Assembly (NCBI GenBank): GCA_023246325.1
Contig: JAHFIO010000016.1
Location: 1 to 12,259 of the forward strand
Direction: 5' to 3'
From: Candidatus Uhrbacteria bacterium
GTDB lineage: Bacteria; Patescibacteriota; Patescibacteriia; 2-12-FULL-60-25
DNA: 12,259 nucleotides
A program made the position numbers and the translations under genes. Position 1 is the stretch's first letter; every line of letters starts with the position of its first letter. The notes beneath the pieces were generated by a model. The model was given only the letters and a program-made list of their open reading frames with translations. It had not been told where the DNA came from and made no database searches. Positions 6,832 through 12,259 of the stretch are shown in pieces.

Positions 6832-7290
6832 TTATATTTTTTCCAATTTTAATCCGACTTCCTCTAACGTTGTTTGAATTTCTTCTATTGTTGAAGAAGG
6901 CAAACCTCCTGATGGAATCTCTTGACCATACAGTCCCTCACAACGAACACGATCATTAAAGTGTGGTGAAGATGTCTCAAAAATAATAACGTCGGTTATA
7001 GCTTCTTCTTGATGAATAGTCCCTGGAGAAATGTGCACAGCATCCCCTGATGTTAATTTTTTACAGGTAAGTTTTCCATCTCCAGCATCATAATAAAAAT
7101 TCATTTCCCCGGAATAAATATACCCCGTTTCATCTTTCAGTTGATGTTTTTGTAAACCACCCTTGAATCCCGCATTCATTTTTAATAATTTTCCAATATA
7201 TTTTCCTTCAGAGTATGCTACTAAAATTTCACGACCCCACTGACGTGGACCGATATCAGTTGGTTTAAAAAAAAATGGTTGTGTATTCAT
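6832..7290 (-). CDS. Cupin-domain protein, mannose-6-phosphate isomerase-like (second copy)
   Basis: A 152-residue single-domain cupin. The first cupin motif is GGLQKHQLKDETGYIYSGEM and the second is HISPGTIHQEEA. The tail FNDRVRCEGLYG resembles the closing DDIVR-x-x-x-YGR of type II mannose-6-phosphate isomerase/ManC cupins. It may isomerise or bind a sugar phosphate or nucleotide sugar; this is inferred from the resemblance and from the sugar-gene context. It is about 60% identical by eye to the neighbouring cupin at 7330-7761, so the two arose by tandem duplication. In the first motif the residue after the first His is Gln here but His in the neighbour, which removes a possible metal ligand. 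ATG at 7290 lies directly before the FFKPTDIGPR segment shared with the paralogue; an upstream start at 7317 would lie in the terminator of the preceding gene. No SD; a weak -10 (TGCTACATT) lies 9 nt upstream. Confidence 0.78.
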   Translation of the reverse strand: MNTQPFFFKPTDIGPRQWGREILVAYSEGKYIGKLLKMNAGFKGGLQKHQLKDETGYIYSGEMNFYYDAGDGKLTCKKLTSGDAVHISPGTIHQEEAITDVIIFETSSPHFNDRVRCEGLYGQEIPSGGLPSSTIEEIQTTLEEVGLKLEKI

Positions 7291-7315
7291 AATAAATTTA
7301 ATGTAGCATATATAC

Positions 7316-7340
7316 AAAAAAACGCGAAATTATCGCGTTT
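7316..7340 (-). terminator. Intrinsic terminator between the two cupin genes
   Basis: Minus strand: AAACGCGA (7340-7333), loop TAATT, TCGCGTTT (7327-7320), then a T-run down to 7316. The 8 bp stem includes the last codons and stop of the first cupin gene. It should uncouple the two cupins or reduce read-through into the second. Confidence 0.85.
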
Positions 7341-7761
7341 CAACATCCTCAAGATTTGTCGATGGAAGCCCACCATGAGAAACCGGCAATCCATAATATG
7401 CTTCCATACGAACTCTATCGTTAAAGTGCGGCGTAGATGTTTCAAAAATAACACAATCCGTAATCGCTTCTGTTTGGTGTACAACTCCAGGAGGAATATG
7501 AACACTCTCCCCAGCAATAATAATTTTTTCCGTAAGTGTACCATCTCCAGCATCATATCGCACAATCATTTCACCTTGTGCGAGAAAATGACTTTCGTTT
7601 TTCAAATGATGTTTTTGCAATCCGCCTTTTTTACCAGCATATTGCAATATTAATTTTCCAATTGCTATGCCAGGAATATGTGCAACAAGAATTTCTCTTC
7701 CCCATTCTCGTGGGCCTACATCCATTGGCTTGAAAAAATGAATCTGTTTTTTATCACTCAT
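7330..7761 (-). CDS. Cupin-domain protein, mannose-6-phosphate isomerase-like (first copy)
   Basis: A 143-residue cupin and paralogue of the gene just downstream. It has GGLQKHHLKNESHFLAQGEM (motif 1, with two adjacent His and a Glu as likely metal ligands), HIPPGVVHQTEA (motif 2) and FNDRVRMEAYYG at the end, as in the cupin part of ManC-type mannose-6-phosphate isomerases. Both copies open with FFKPxDxGPRxWGREILVA, which I do not know from a characterised enzyme. A sugar-phosphate isomerase or epimerase role for the nearby nucleotide-sugar genes is plausible but unproven. The start at ATG 7761 is set by the SD GAGGAG (7773-7768), 6 nt upstream; the longer frame to 7830 overlaps the promoter. 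It has its own promoter and terminator, so it is probably transcribed alone or with some read-through into the second copy. Confidence 0.8.
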   Translation of the reverse strand: MSDKKQIHFFKPMDVGPREWGREILVAHIPGIAIGKLILQYAGKKGGLQKHHLKNESHFLAQGEMIVRYDAGDGTLTEKIIIAGESVHIPPGVVHQTEAITDCVIFETSTPHFNDRVRMEAYYGLPVSHGGLPSTNLEDVETR

Positions 7762-7767
7762 GCTAAG

Positions 7768-7773
7768 CTCCTC
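7768..7773 (-). promoter_or_regulatory. Ribosome binding site of the first cupin gene
   Basis: GAGGAG on the minus strand, 6 nt before ATG 7761. It decides this start against the 23-codon longer frame. Confidence 0.75.
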
Positions 7774-7784
7774 ACTGTGGCGAA

Positions 7785-7813
7785 ATAATATCAACAATTG
7801 GCATTTTTTGCAA
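7785..7813 (-). promoter_or_regulatory. Promoter of the first cupin gene
   Basis: Minus strand: -35 TTGCAA (7813-7808), a 17 bp spacer and -10 TATTAT (7790-7785, 5/6). The -35 and first spacer bases (TTGCAAAAAAT) are identical over 11 nt to the gmd promoter. Confidence 0.65.
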
Positions 7814-7816
7814 TAC

Positions 7817-7924
7817 CTATCCACTACCACCGCGAACTAAATCGCGTGGCGTAAAAATTTCTACATCTTTATTTTTCCAAATAAAAAAATAAAGGGTTTT
7901 TCCCTTTAGGTGAGCAGTGTACAA
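7817..7924 (-). other. Possible gene remnant or tiny ORF
   Basis: A 35-codon frame from a TTG (7924) to TAG (7817-7819). It overlaps the end of the phosphatase-like gene and its terminator, and ends in FTPRDLVRGGSG. The last 17 codons (KDVEIFTPRDLVRGGSG) are less AT-rich than the flanks and look like a protein C-terminus. No ATG or SD is seen. It may be the end of a decayed gene, or chance. Confidence 0.2.
7883..7908 (-). terminator. Intrinsic terminator after the phosphatase-like gene
   Basis: Minus strand: TAAAGGG (7908-7902), loop AAAAA, CCCTTTA (7896-7890), then seven T (7889-7883). The stem starts at the TAA stop codon. It ends the right-hand minus-strand transcript. Confidence 0.9.
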
Positions 7925-8805
7925 AATGCATCAAATATTTTCTTATCATTTGCACAAATAGCAAGATCTGCAATATGCGTTTCAGGATGATACCCTTTAA
8001 TCAAGGTATACGCACCAGATCCTTGTGCGAGGTAGGCTATCGCTAAACTATCCATGAGATCAATTCCTTTAATAGCGAAAGCGGATATATCCCCGTTCAA
8101 AATTCCTGCCGGAACAAAATTCCAATTTGGATCTTTGATACCATATTCTTTATATATATGATGAGCTACATGTGATTCAACATCTAATCCAAGTGAACGT
8201 ATATCATTCAATGAATCTTTCAACGAAACGCTGACATATACACCACCTTTTGCCTTGGTGGGAATATGATGTTTCGTATATTCCAGTTTGCATGATCCAT
8301 CGAATATGAACGATGTTGTATCAGCAACTTCCACACCACACTCATTACCTACATATATTTTATGAGCACGAGGAATATTCACAACTACTACTCGTTCAGA
8401 ATTCTGTACATTTCCATGCAATGCATCCGTCAATGTATAGATATTTTCAAAACATTTTTTTCCATCACGTAAATACGAAGTGCCATTTAGCGGATCAAAC
8501 ACAATTGTGAATGGTGCATTCATTAAAAAATATTTCGATACATTGTCTGCCTTTGCTTCTTCCGACAGATACGACACATCAGAAAAAGTAGTAAGTGCTA
8601 CCGCTCCTATCAAATTACTGGATACAAGATCCGCATCAGTCAATGCCTGCTTATTATACCCCTCCTCTTCTTCTTTTGAGAGAGTATTTTGAACACGTCC
8701 TGCAATCAATCCATCTTGGATATGACAAGCAACACGCCCACTGATAATAGTAATAGGGATAAGTTTTTTTGCTGCTTCAATTAAACCAATACTTGAAATC
8801 TTCAT
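7906..8805 (-). CDS. Inositol-monophosphatase / fructose-1,6-bisphosphatase superfamily protein
   Basis: 299 residues, normal for the Mg-dependent, Li-sensitive phosphatase superfamily (IMPase, FBPase, bisphosphate nucleotidase). Visible parts are TDADLVSSNLI (N-terminal helix region), YLSEEA (metal-ligand Glu), FDPLNGTSYLRDG (core motif) and IDLMDSLAIAYLAQGSGAYT (the C-terminal motif with Asp, usually WDxAAGxxxxxEAGG). The core motif is normally DPxDGT, but the second Asp, a metal ligand, is Asn here. That could weaken or change activity. Good SD AAAGGAG (8818-8812), 6 nt from ATG 8805, and its own promoter 11 bp after neuB. It may act on a sugar phosphate made or used by the neighbouring nonulosonic-acid genes; the substrate cannot be told from the sequence. 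Confidence 0.78.
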   Translation of the reverse strand: MKISSIGLIEAAKKLIPITIISGRVACHIQDGLIAGRVQNTLSKEEEEGYNKQALTDADLVSSNLIGAVALTTFSDVSYLSEEAKADNVSKYFLMNAPFTIVFDPLNGTSYLRDGKKCFENIYTLTDALHGNVQNSERVVVVNIPRAHKIYVGNECGVEVADTTSFIFDGSCKLEYTKHHIPTKAKGGVYVSVSLKDSLNDIRSLGLDVESHVAHHIYKEYGIKDPNWNFVPAGILNGDISAFAIKGIDLMDSLAIAYLAQGSGAYTLIKGYHPETHIADLAICANDKKIFDAFCTLLT

Positions 8806-8811
8806 ATCATG

Positions 8812-8818
8812 CTCCTTT
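8812..8818 (-). promoter_or_regulatory. Ribosome binding site of the phosphatase-like gene
   Basis: AAAGGAG on the minus strand, 6 nt before ATG 8805. It is one of the best SD sites in the window and fixes the start. Confidence 0.8.
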
Positions 8819-8836
8819 GTGAAATGTGCTCACAAA

Positions 8837-8865
8837 AACATATATTATTTTTAGTAAAATGTCAA
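8837..8865 (-). promoter_or_regulatory. Promoter of the phosphatase-like gene
   Basis: Minus strand: consensus -35 TTGACA (8865-8860), a 17 bp spacer and -10 TATGTT (8842-8837, 4/6). It lies 11 bp downstream of the neuB stop with no terminator in between, so the gene may be read both from here and from the neuB transcript. Confidence 0.6.
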
Positions 8866-8875
8866 TAGCAAATAC

Positions 8876-9967
8876 TTACCACTCTAAAATCTCATTAGGC
8901 AAAAGAGTGTCGCCCTCTATATCTTTTTTCGCAATTTTGCCAACAATTTTATGCACTAGATTTGGCTTTAATCCAGAACCAGGGCTTTTAATCGTAATCA
9001 TATCCGCGGTAATTTTTGTTCCCGCGGGTATACGAACTGCTGCTACTAAACTTTTAGAATGTTTTGAACGTGTTTTATATTCATCTGCATCAACACCCTT
9101 AGAACCGTCCCCCACCATAACTTCAATACGTTTAATTTGTTTCATAGACTCTGTCATTTCTTCTGGCGTCAGACTTAATTTATGATCAGGACCTTTCATG
9201 TCTTTTGCTAAAGTAAAATGACGCTCAATAACATGCGCACCCATTGATGCAGCTAATAATGTTGCTAAATAGTCCGTTTCATGCCCAGAATACCCAACAG
9301 GCAACGGTGCATATCGTCGTTTCATAACTGGTATAATCGACATATCCAATTTATCATCAGGAGTAGGATAAATGGAGACACAGTGCAAAATAACCAAACG
9401 ATTATTATATTTCAAAATCGTACTCACCGCTTCATCAACTTCTTCCATTGTCGACATTCCCGTAGATAAAATAATCGGTTTATTTCGTTTCGCTACATCT
9501 TCTATCAAAGGTAAATTCGTTACATCGAATGACGCAATTTTATATGCATCGACTCCGATATCTTCTAAAAATTTGACGCTTGTATGATCAAAAGGTGTTG
9601 CAAAAAAAACCAAATCATTTTGTTTAGCTAAAGTTCGTAATTCTAAAAATCCATTTCTATCTATTTCTAATTTTGCACGATGCTCTCCATACGTTGCCCC
9701 TAAAGATGTCGGTGTATTATACGGTGCATCTAAAGCTTCTTTCGTAAAAACTTGATCTAATGTACGTCGTTGAAATTTCACAGCGTGACATCCCGCCTCT
9801 TTAGCTTTAACTATCAATTGCTTGGCTAATGCTAAATCCCCATTATGATTATTCCCAATTTCCGCTATCATAAATGTTGGATATCCAGGACCCACATATT
9901 GCGTTCCTATCTTTACCTTTTCGGGTAATTGACTTAACGCACGCTTCAAGTACAAGTGAATTGCCAT
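8876..9967 (-). CDS. neuB: Sialic acid (N-acetylneuraminate/nonulosonate) synthase
   Basis: Condenses phosphoenolpyruvate with an N-acetylhexosamine (ManNAc or a related 6-deoxy sugar) to a nine-carbon nonulosonic acid. 363 residues, slightly above the usual 335-350. The TIM barrel shows AEIGNNHNGD (the conserved Glu), AVKFQ (Lys), ATPFD, KIAS, ILSTGMST, GYSGHETD and IERHFTLAKDMKGPDH, with two metal-binding His. A C-terminal SAF/antifreeze-like domain begins near SLVAAVRIPAGTKI and reaches into the active site of the partner subunit in known NeuB. GYSGHE replaces the more common GYSDHT, so the exact sugar (neuraminic, legionaminic or another) is open. ATG 9967 follows the upstream transferase by 9 bp without SD, so the two are co-transcribed. 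NeuA is encoded nearby on the other strand. Confidence 0.93.
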   Translation of the reverse strand: MAIHLYLKRALSQLPEKVKIGTQYVGPGYPTFMIAEIGNNHNGDLALAKQLIVKAKEAGCHAVKFQRRTLDQVFTKEALDAPYNTPTSLGATYGEHRAKLEIDRNGFLELRTLAKQNDLVFFATPFDHTSVKFLEDIGVDAYKIASFDVTNLPLIEDVAKRNKPIILSTGMSTMEEVDEAVSTILKYNNRLVILHCVSIYPTPDDKLDMSIIPVMKRRYAPLPVGYSGHETDYLATLLAASMGAHVIERHFTLAKDMKGPDHKLSLTPEEMTESMKQIKRIEVMVGDGSKGVDADEYKTRSKHSKSLVAAVRIPAGTKITADMITIKSPGSGLKPNLVHKIVGKIAKKDIEGDTLLPNEILEW

Positions 9968-9976
9968 ATAAATGAA

Positions 9977-11344
9977 CTATACATGTTCTAATATTTTGCG
10001 TCCAATTCGTTCACCCGCACCACCAATCGCGCCGATTAAATCAGTTACAATTTTTTTTCTCCCCTCTGCACATATAACAGGACTTTGTAGATACGCAAGC
10101 GTCGCAGAAATCAATTCTCCTTCTGTATCCACGCGCACAACTCCACCAGTACTCAACACATATCTATAATGCGTCACGTCCAATCCATGTTTCACACTTT
10201 GGTAATATGGTCTTTTCGTATATCCATCAAAACCAATCACTACAATAGGTCGATCAAAAATAGCGCTTTCTAATGTCATAGTAGACCCTGTATTATATTC
10301 CACATCCGCGTGTCGTAACATATTTAACATGAGCTTGATATCATCAGCGCCTAATTCCCATTCACCAATAGCATCACCTACCTTCACTCCTGGTTGTTGA
10401 AATACAACATGTTTACATTGGTCAAGTTTTAAAATACGTACATCATATTTTGGGTGCGCACGTAATAAAATGGTAGCCGCAGGAAGTCGACCATCTTCAA
10501 TAGCCTTATCAAGCATCATAAGATGTTCAGAAGGATCATCTTGATTCATAACGCCTCCCATACAATATAATAAGAATTTTTTATTCGGGTCTACACCAAT
10601 TTTTTCACACACTTCTTCTCGCGACATATATTCAGCAGGATCAAGATATGTATCATATTGCGGACAACCTCCATCAAATATTTGTTCACATAACATATCA
10701 CCAAATTGAACAGCATCATTCTGTACCACGCTGTTTGGAACAATCAATATATCTGGCTTCACCAACAATAACCCTTTTGAGGATAAATTATCCCATGTTT
10801 TAATATATCCAATCAACTTCGTATGTGTACGTCGCGCATATTTCATAAGCGCAATATTTGTGCCATGAACAGGATTAGTAGCAACCACAATATCCGGAGA
10901 ATATTTTTCAAATATTCGTTTCCATATAGCCGCATCTTCTGTAAAAAGATTATATTCAACCCATCGAACACATTCTCTCCATATGCGCGTATGCCCAAAA
11001 ATCCAAACAGGTTTTTTCCAGATAAGTGCTAAAGCCTGAAAAAAACTTGGGTGATCAAAAAATTGTTTATTCGAGCGAATACGAACGGTCTCACTTGGCA
11101 CACTATTATATGAAAGTGAGCGCCAAAATGTGCGAATGTTTGATTGTCCATATTCTAAATCTATAATAGGTTCAAAAATAACTCGATCGTACAGAAATTG
11201 TTTTTGATAAAATTCTATTTTTTTTGCAGATACGCAAGCAATAATACGCACATCTACATCCTGCAGTAGCGTAGTGATCACTGAAGTCCGCATAATATTT
11301 TTTACTTCTGCCGAAGTAGAGAGTGTAAGAAGTATTGTTTTCAT
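9977..11344 (-). CDS. GT-B-like glycosyl/glycerophosphotransferase
   Basis: 455 residues, no signal peptide and no clear membrane segment. The layout looks like a GT-B fold. An N-terminal half begins with the strand KTILLTLST. The linker is GYIKTWDNLSSKG (179-191), then VKPDILIVPNSVVQ, GGCPQYDTY and LLYCMGGV, and the C-terminal half has the donor-site segment NTGSTMTLESAIFDRPIVVIGFDGY. The (S/T)WDNL(S/T)SKG and GSTMTLE patterns are ones I associate with CDP-glycerol glycerophosphotransferase-like and related capsule transferases, but I cannot name the exact family. It sits directly upstream of neuB, so it may transfer the nonulosonic acid or build its acceptor; that is inference. ATG 11344 lies 6 nt after a -10 box, which suggests a leaderless transcript, and no SD is present. 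Confidence 0.7.
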   Translation of the reverse strand: MKTILLTLSTSAEVKNIMRTSVITTLLQDVDVRIIACVSAKKIEFYQKQFLYDRVIFEPIIDLEYGQSNIRTFWRSLSYNSVPSETVRIRSNKQFFDHPSFFQALALIWKKPVWIFGHTRIWRECVRWVEYNLFTEDAAIWKRIFEKYSPDIVVATNPVHGTNIALMKYARRTHTKLIGYIKTWDNLSSKGLLLVKPDILIVPNSVVQNDAVQFGDMLCEQIFDGGCPQYDTYLDPAEYMSREEVCEKIGVDPNKKFLLYCMGGVMNQDDPSEHLMMLDKAIEDGRLPAATILLRAHPKYDVRILKLDQCKHVVFQQPGVKVGDAIGEWELGADDIKLMLNMLRHADVEYNTGSTMTLESAIFDRPIVVIGFDGYTKRPYYQSVKHGLDVTHYRYVLSTGGVVRVDTEGELISATLAYLQSPVICAEGRKKIVTDLIGAIGGAGERIGRKILEHV

Positions 11345-11345
11345 A

Positions 11346-11372
11346 TTGACAATATACGCAAAATAATATAGT
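11346..11372 (+). promoter_or_regulatory. Promoter of the small lipoprotein gene
   Basis: Plus strand: consensus -35 TTGACA (11346-11351) and -10 TATAGT (11367-11372, 5/6) with a short 15 bp spacer. It lies face to face over the minus-strand promoter, so the two probably compete. Confidence 0.45.
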
Positions 11373-11379
11373 TTGTAAA
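11351..11379 (-). promoter_or_regulatory. Promoter of the transferase-neuB operon
   Basis: Minus strand: -35 TTTACA (11379-11374, 5/6), a 17 bp spacer and -10 TATATT (11356-11351, 5/6). The ATG at 11344 follows the -10 box by 6 nt, where transcription itself would start, so the mRNA is predicted to be leaderless. It overlaps the promoter of the divergent lipoprotein gene. Confidence 0.65.
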
Positions 11380-11391
11380 TGGAGGCTCACA

Positions 11392-11640
11392 ATGAAAAAA
11401 GTTTTTGCAATACTGTTCCTTTTTCTTTTCACGGTAGGATGTGAATCTCTGAATTTTAAAAACTACTGTACTGATAGTCCCATTGAGTTAAGCAAAAGAT
11501 CTCAATATATAAAAGACTATTCAACAGGGCTGTGCTACTTCGTTGTACGAAGTTGCTCATATGGTGGATACGATTCTGATTCAGTGACACATGTCCCTTG
11601 TGAATCTATTCCAGCCGAACTCTTAAAAACCAAAAAATAA
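11392..11640 (+). CDS. Small predicted lipoprotein, unknown function
   Basis: 82 residues. It begins MKK, followed by a hydrophobic stretch (VFAILFLFLFTV) and Gly-Cys at 16-17, so a lipobox TVGC with Cys17 as the lipidated residue is likely; the Thr at -3 is less usual. The mature part of about 66 residues has four more Cys (26, 48, 55, 70) that could form disulfides, and many Ser and Tyr. I do not recognise a family. SD GGAGG (11381-11385) is 6 nt before the ATG. It has its own promoter and terminator between the divergent sugar operons, so it may be an unrelated passenger or an envelope component. Its position does not prove a role in glycan export. Confidence 0.7.
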   Translation: MKKVFAILFLFLFTVGCESLNFKNYCTDSPIELSKRSQYIKDYSTGLCYFVVRSCSYGGYDSDSVTHVPCESIPAELLKTKK

Positions 11641-11658
11641 TCCATTTTTTTATACATA

Positions 11659-11692
11659 GGCAGGATATAGGTCTCCCCATCCTGTCTTTTTT
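11659..11692 (+). terminator. Intrinsic terminator of the lipoprotein gene, built from two motif copies
   Basis: GGCAGGAT (11659-11666) and ATCCTGTC (11679-11686) form an 8 bp stem with one G:T wobble and a 12 nt loop, followed by six T (11687-11692). Both arms carry the recurring RCAGGAT word in opposite orientation. It isolates the lipoprotein gene from neuA. Confidence 0.85.
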
Positions 11693-11719
11693 ATATGTAT
11701 ATGATATGCTGATTTTAAT

Positions 11720-12259
11720 ATGATACAACCAAAAGTTTTAGCCATTATTGGCGCGCGTTCTGGATCAAAATCCATACCTGATAAAAATATCAAACTATTA
11801 TTAGGCAAACCTCTCATGACTTGGATTATTGAAGCGGCGAAAAATGCAAAATTAGTTTCACGCGTTATCGTATCGACTGACTCGCCCGCATATGCAGAAG
11901 TTGGCCGTCTAGCCGGTGCGGAAGTGCCATTCTTACGTCCTGCCGAAATATCACATGACAAAGCCGTAGATATTGAATATTTGTCACATGCAGTTCATTG
12001 GTACGAAAAAAACGAAAACTGGAAACCGGATATTATTTTACGCTTACCTGCATCCAGCCCTTTATGCAAACCGGAATTCATTGACGCATGTATCAATATA
12101 TTATTGCAAGATGCAAAAGCCACATCATCTCGTACAGTGTGTGAAGCATCTAAACATCCATATAAATTATGGCGCTTAGATGAAAGCGAAAAATATGTAA
12201 TTCCGTTTTGCCCGAAAACAATGACAGGATGTGATGAACCTTTTGGAATGCCGCGTCAA
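11720..12259 (+). CDS. neuA: N-acylneuraminate cytidylyltransferase (CMP-sialic acid synthetase), partial at 3' end
   Basis: Activates a nonulosonic acid with CTP to the CMP-sugar, the step after NeuB. The first 180 codons are present and the frame is open to the window edge, so the C-terminus is missing; full-length members have about 220-240 residues. The nucleotide-binding start IIGARSGSKSIPDKNI (9-24) matches the family pattern RxxSKxIPxKN, followed by GKPLMTWIIEAA and VIVSTDS. RLPASSPLC stands where most members have LQPTSPLR, losing the usual Gln and Arg. No SD is present. ATG at 11720 is taken because the conserved first strand begins five codons later. A weak extended -10, TGATATGCT, ends 9 nt upstream, so this mRNA may also be nearly leaderless. 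Divergent from the neuB operon. Confidence 0.88.
   Translation, partial: MIQPKVLAIIGARSGSKSIPDKNIKLLLGKPLMTWIIEAAKNAKLVSRVIVSTDSPAYAEVGRLAGAEVPFLRPAEISHDKAVDIEYLSHAVHWYEKNENWKPDIILRLPASSPLCKPEFIDACINILLQDAKATSSRTVCEASKHPYKLWRLDESEKYVIPFCPKTMTGCDEPFGMPRQ

Noticed and set aside
7826..7849. Hairpin CCACCGCGA/TCGCGTGG, considered as tRNA part or terminator
   Set aside because: No cloverleaf can be drawn around it and no T-run follows on either strand; the stem also needs a bulge.
11650..11961. 103-codon minus-strand frame opposite neuA
   Set aside because: It covers the terminator and neuA in antisense, while the plus strand has clear CMP-sialate synthetase motifs.
1..12259. CRISPR array, insertion sequence, rRNA or tRNA, alternative TGA code
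   Set aside because: No regularly spaced repeats, transposase motif or tRNA-like fold seen; all genes read through with the standard code and TGA acts as a stop at 31-33.

Overview
The window is a dense, AT-rich stretch of bacterial DNA (roughly 38% G+C by eye) devoted mainly to activated-sugar and surface-glycan biosynthesis. Genes are packed with 1-19 bp gaps or overlaps. Many starts lack a Shine-Dalgarno (SD) sequence, and all genes read with the standard bacterial code. This fits an AT-rich, possibly small-genome bacterium such as a member of the Patescibacteria/CPR, but nothing here fixes the phylum.

Left block (1-4976, minus strand): a five-gene operon read right to left. It holds GDP-mannose 4,6-dehydratase (gmd), a GDP-L-fucose synthase-like reductase, a fused methyltransferase-glycosyltransferase 2 protein, a second methyltransferase, and a short UDP-sugar dehydrogenase without the usual C-terminal domain. 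The first two make GDP-L-fucose from GDP-mannose. The rest look like enzymes that transfer, methylate or oxidise sugars on a lipid-linked or cell-surface glycan. A promoter lies just before gmd, with its -10 box 7 nt from the ATG.

Middle block (5023-6815): a more G+C-rich NUDIX hydrolase gene (minus) and a divergent gene (plus) for a NUDIX-fold protein that has lost the catalytic box. The 218 bp between them carries a strong promoter and three related palindromes that look like operators or RNA hairpins. Each gene ends in a strong intrinsic terminator.

Right block (6832-12259): two tandem paralogous cupins, an inositol-monophosphatase-family protein, a NeuB-type sialic/nonulosonic acid synthase and a GT-B-like transferase, all minus. 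Divergent from these are a small lipoprotein gene and the start of neuA (CMP-sialic acid synthetase), both plus; neuA runs off the end. NeuB and NeuA imply a CMP-activated nonulosonic acid, so fucose-like and sialic-acid-like sugars are probably made for one surface polysaccharide or glycoprotein.

The most unusual signal is not a gene. The 7-mer GCAGGAT occurs 13 times on both strands, in several reading frames and in one terminator, with 8 more copies of ACAGGAT. Two pairs form inverted repeats. This resembles a DNA-uptake or Chi-like word and may be undescribed.
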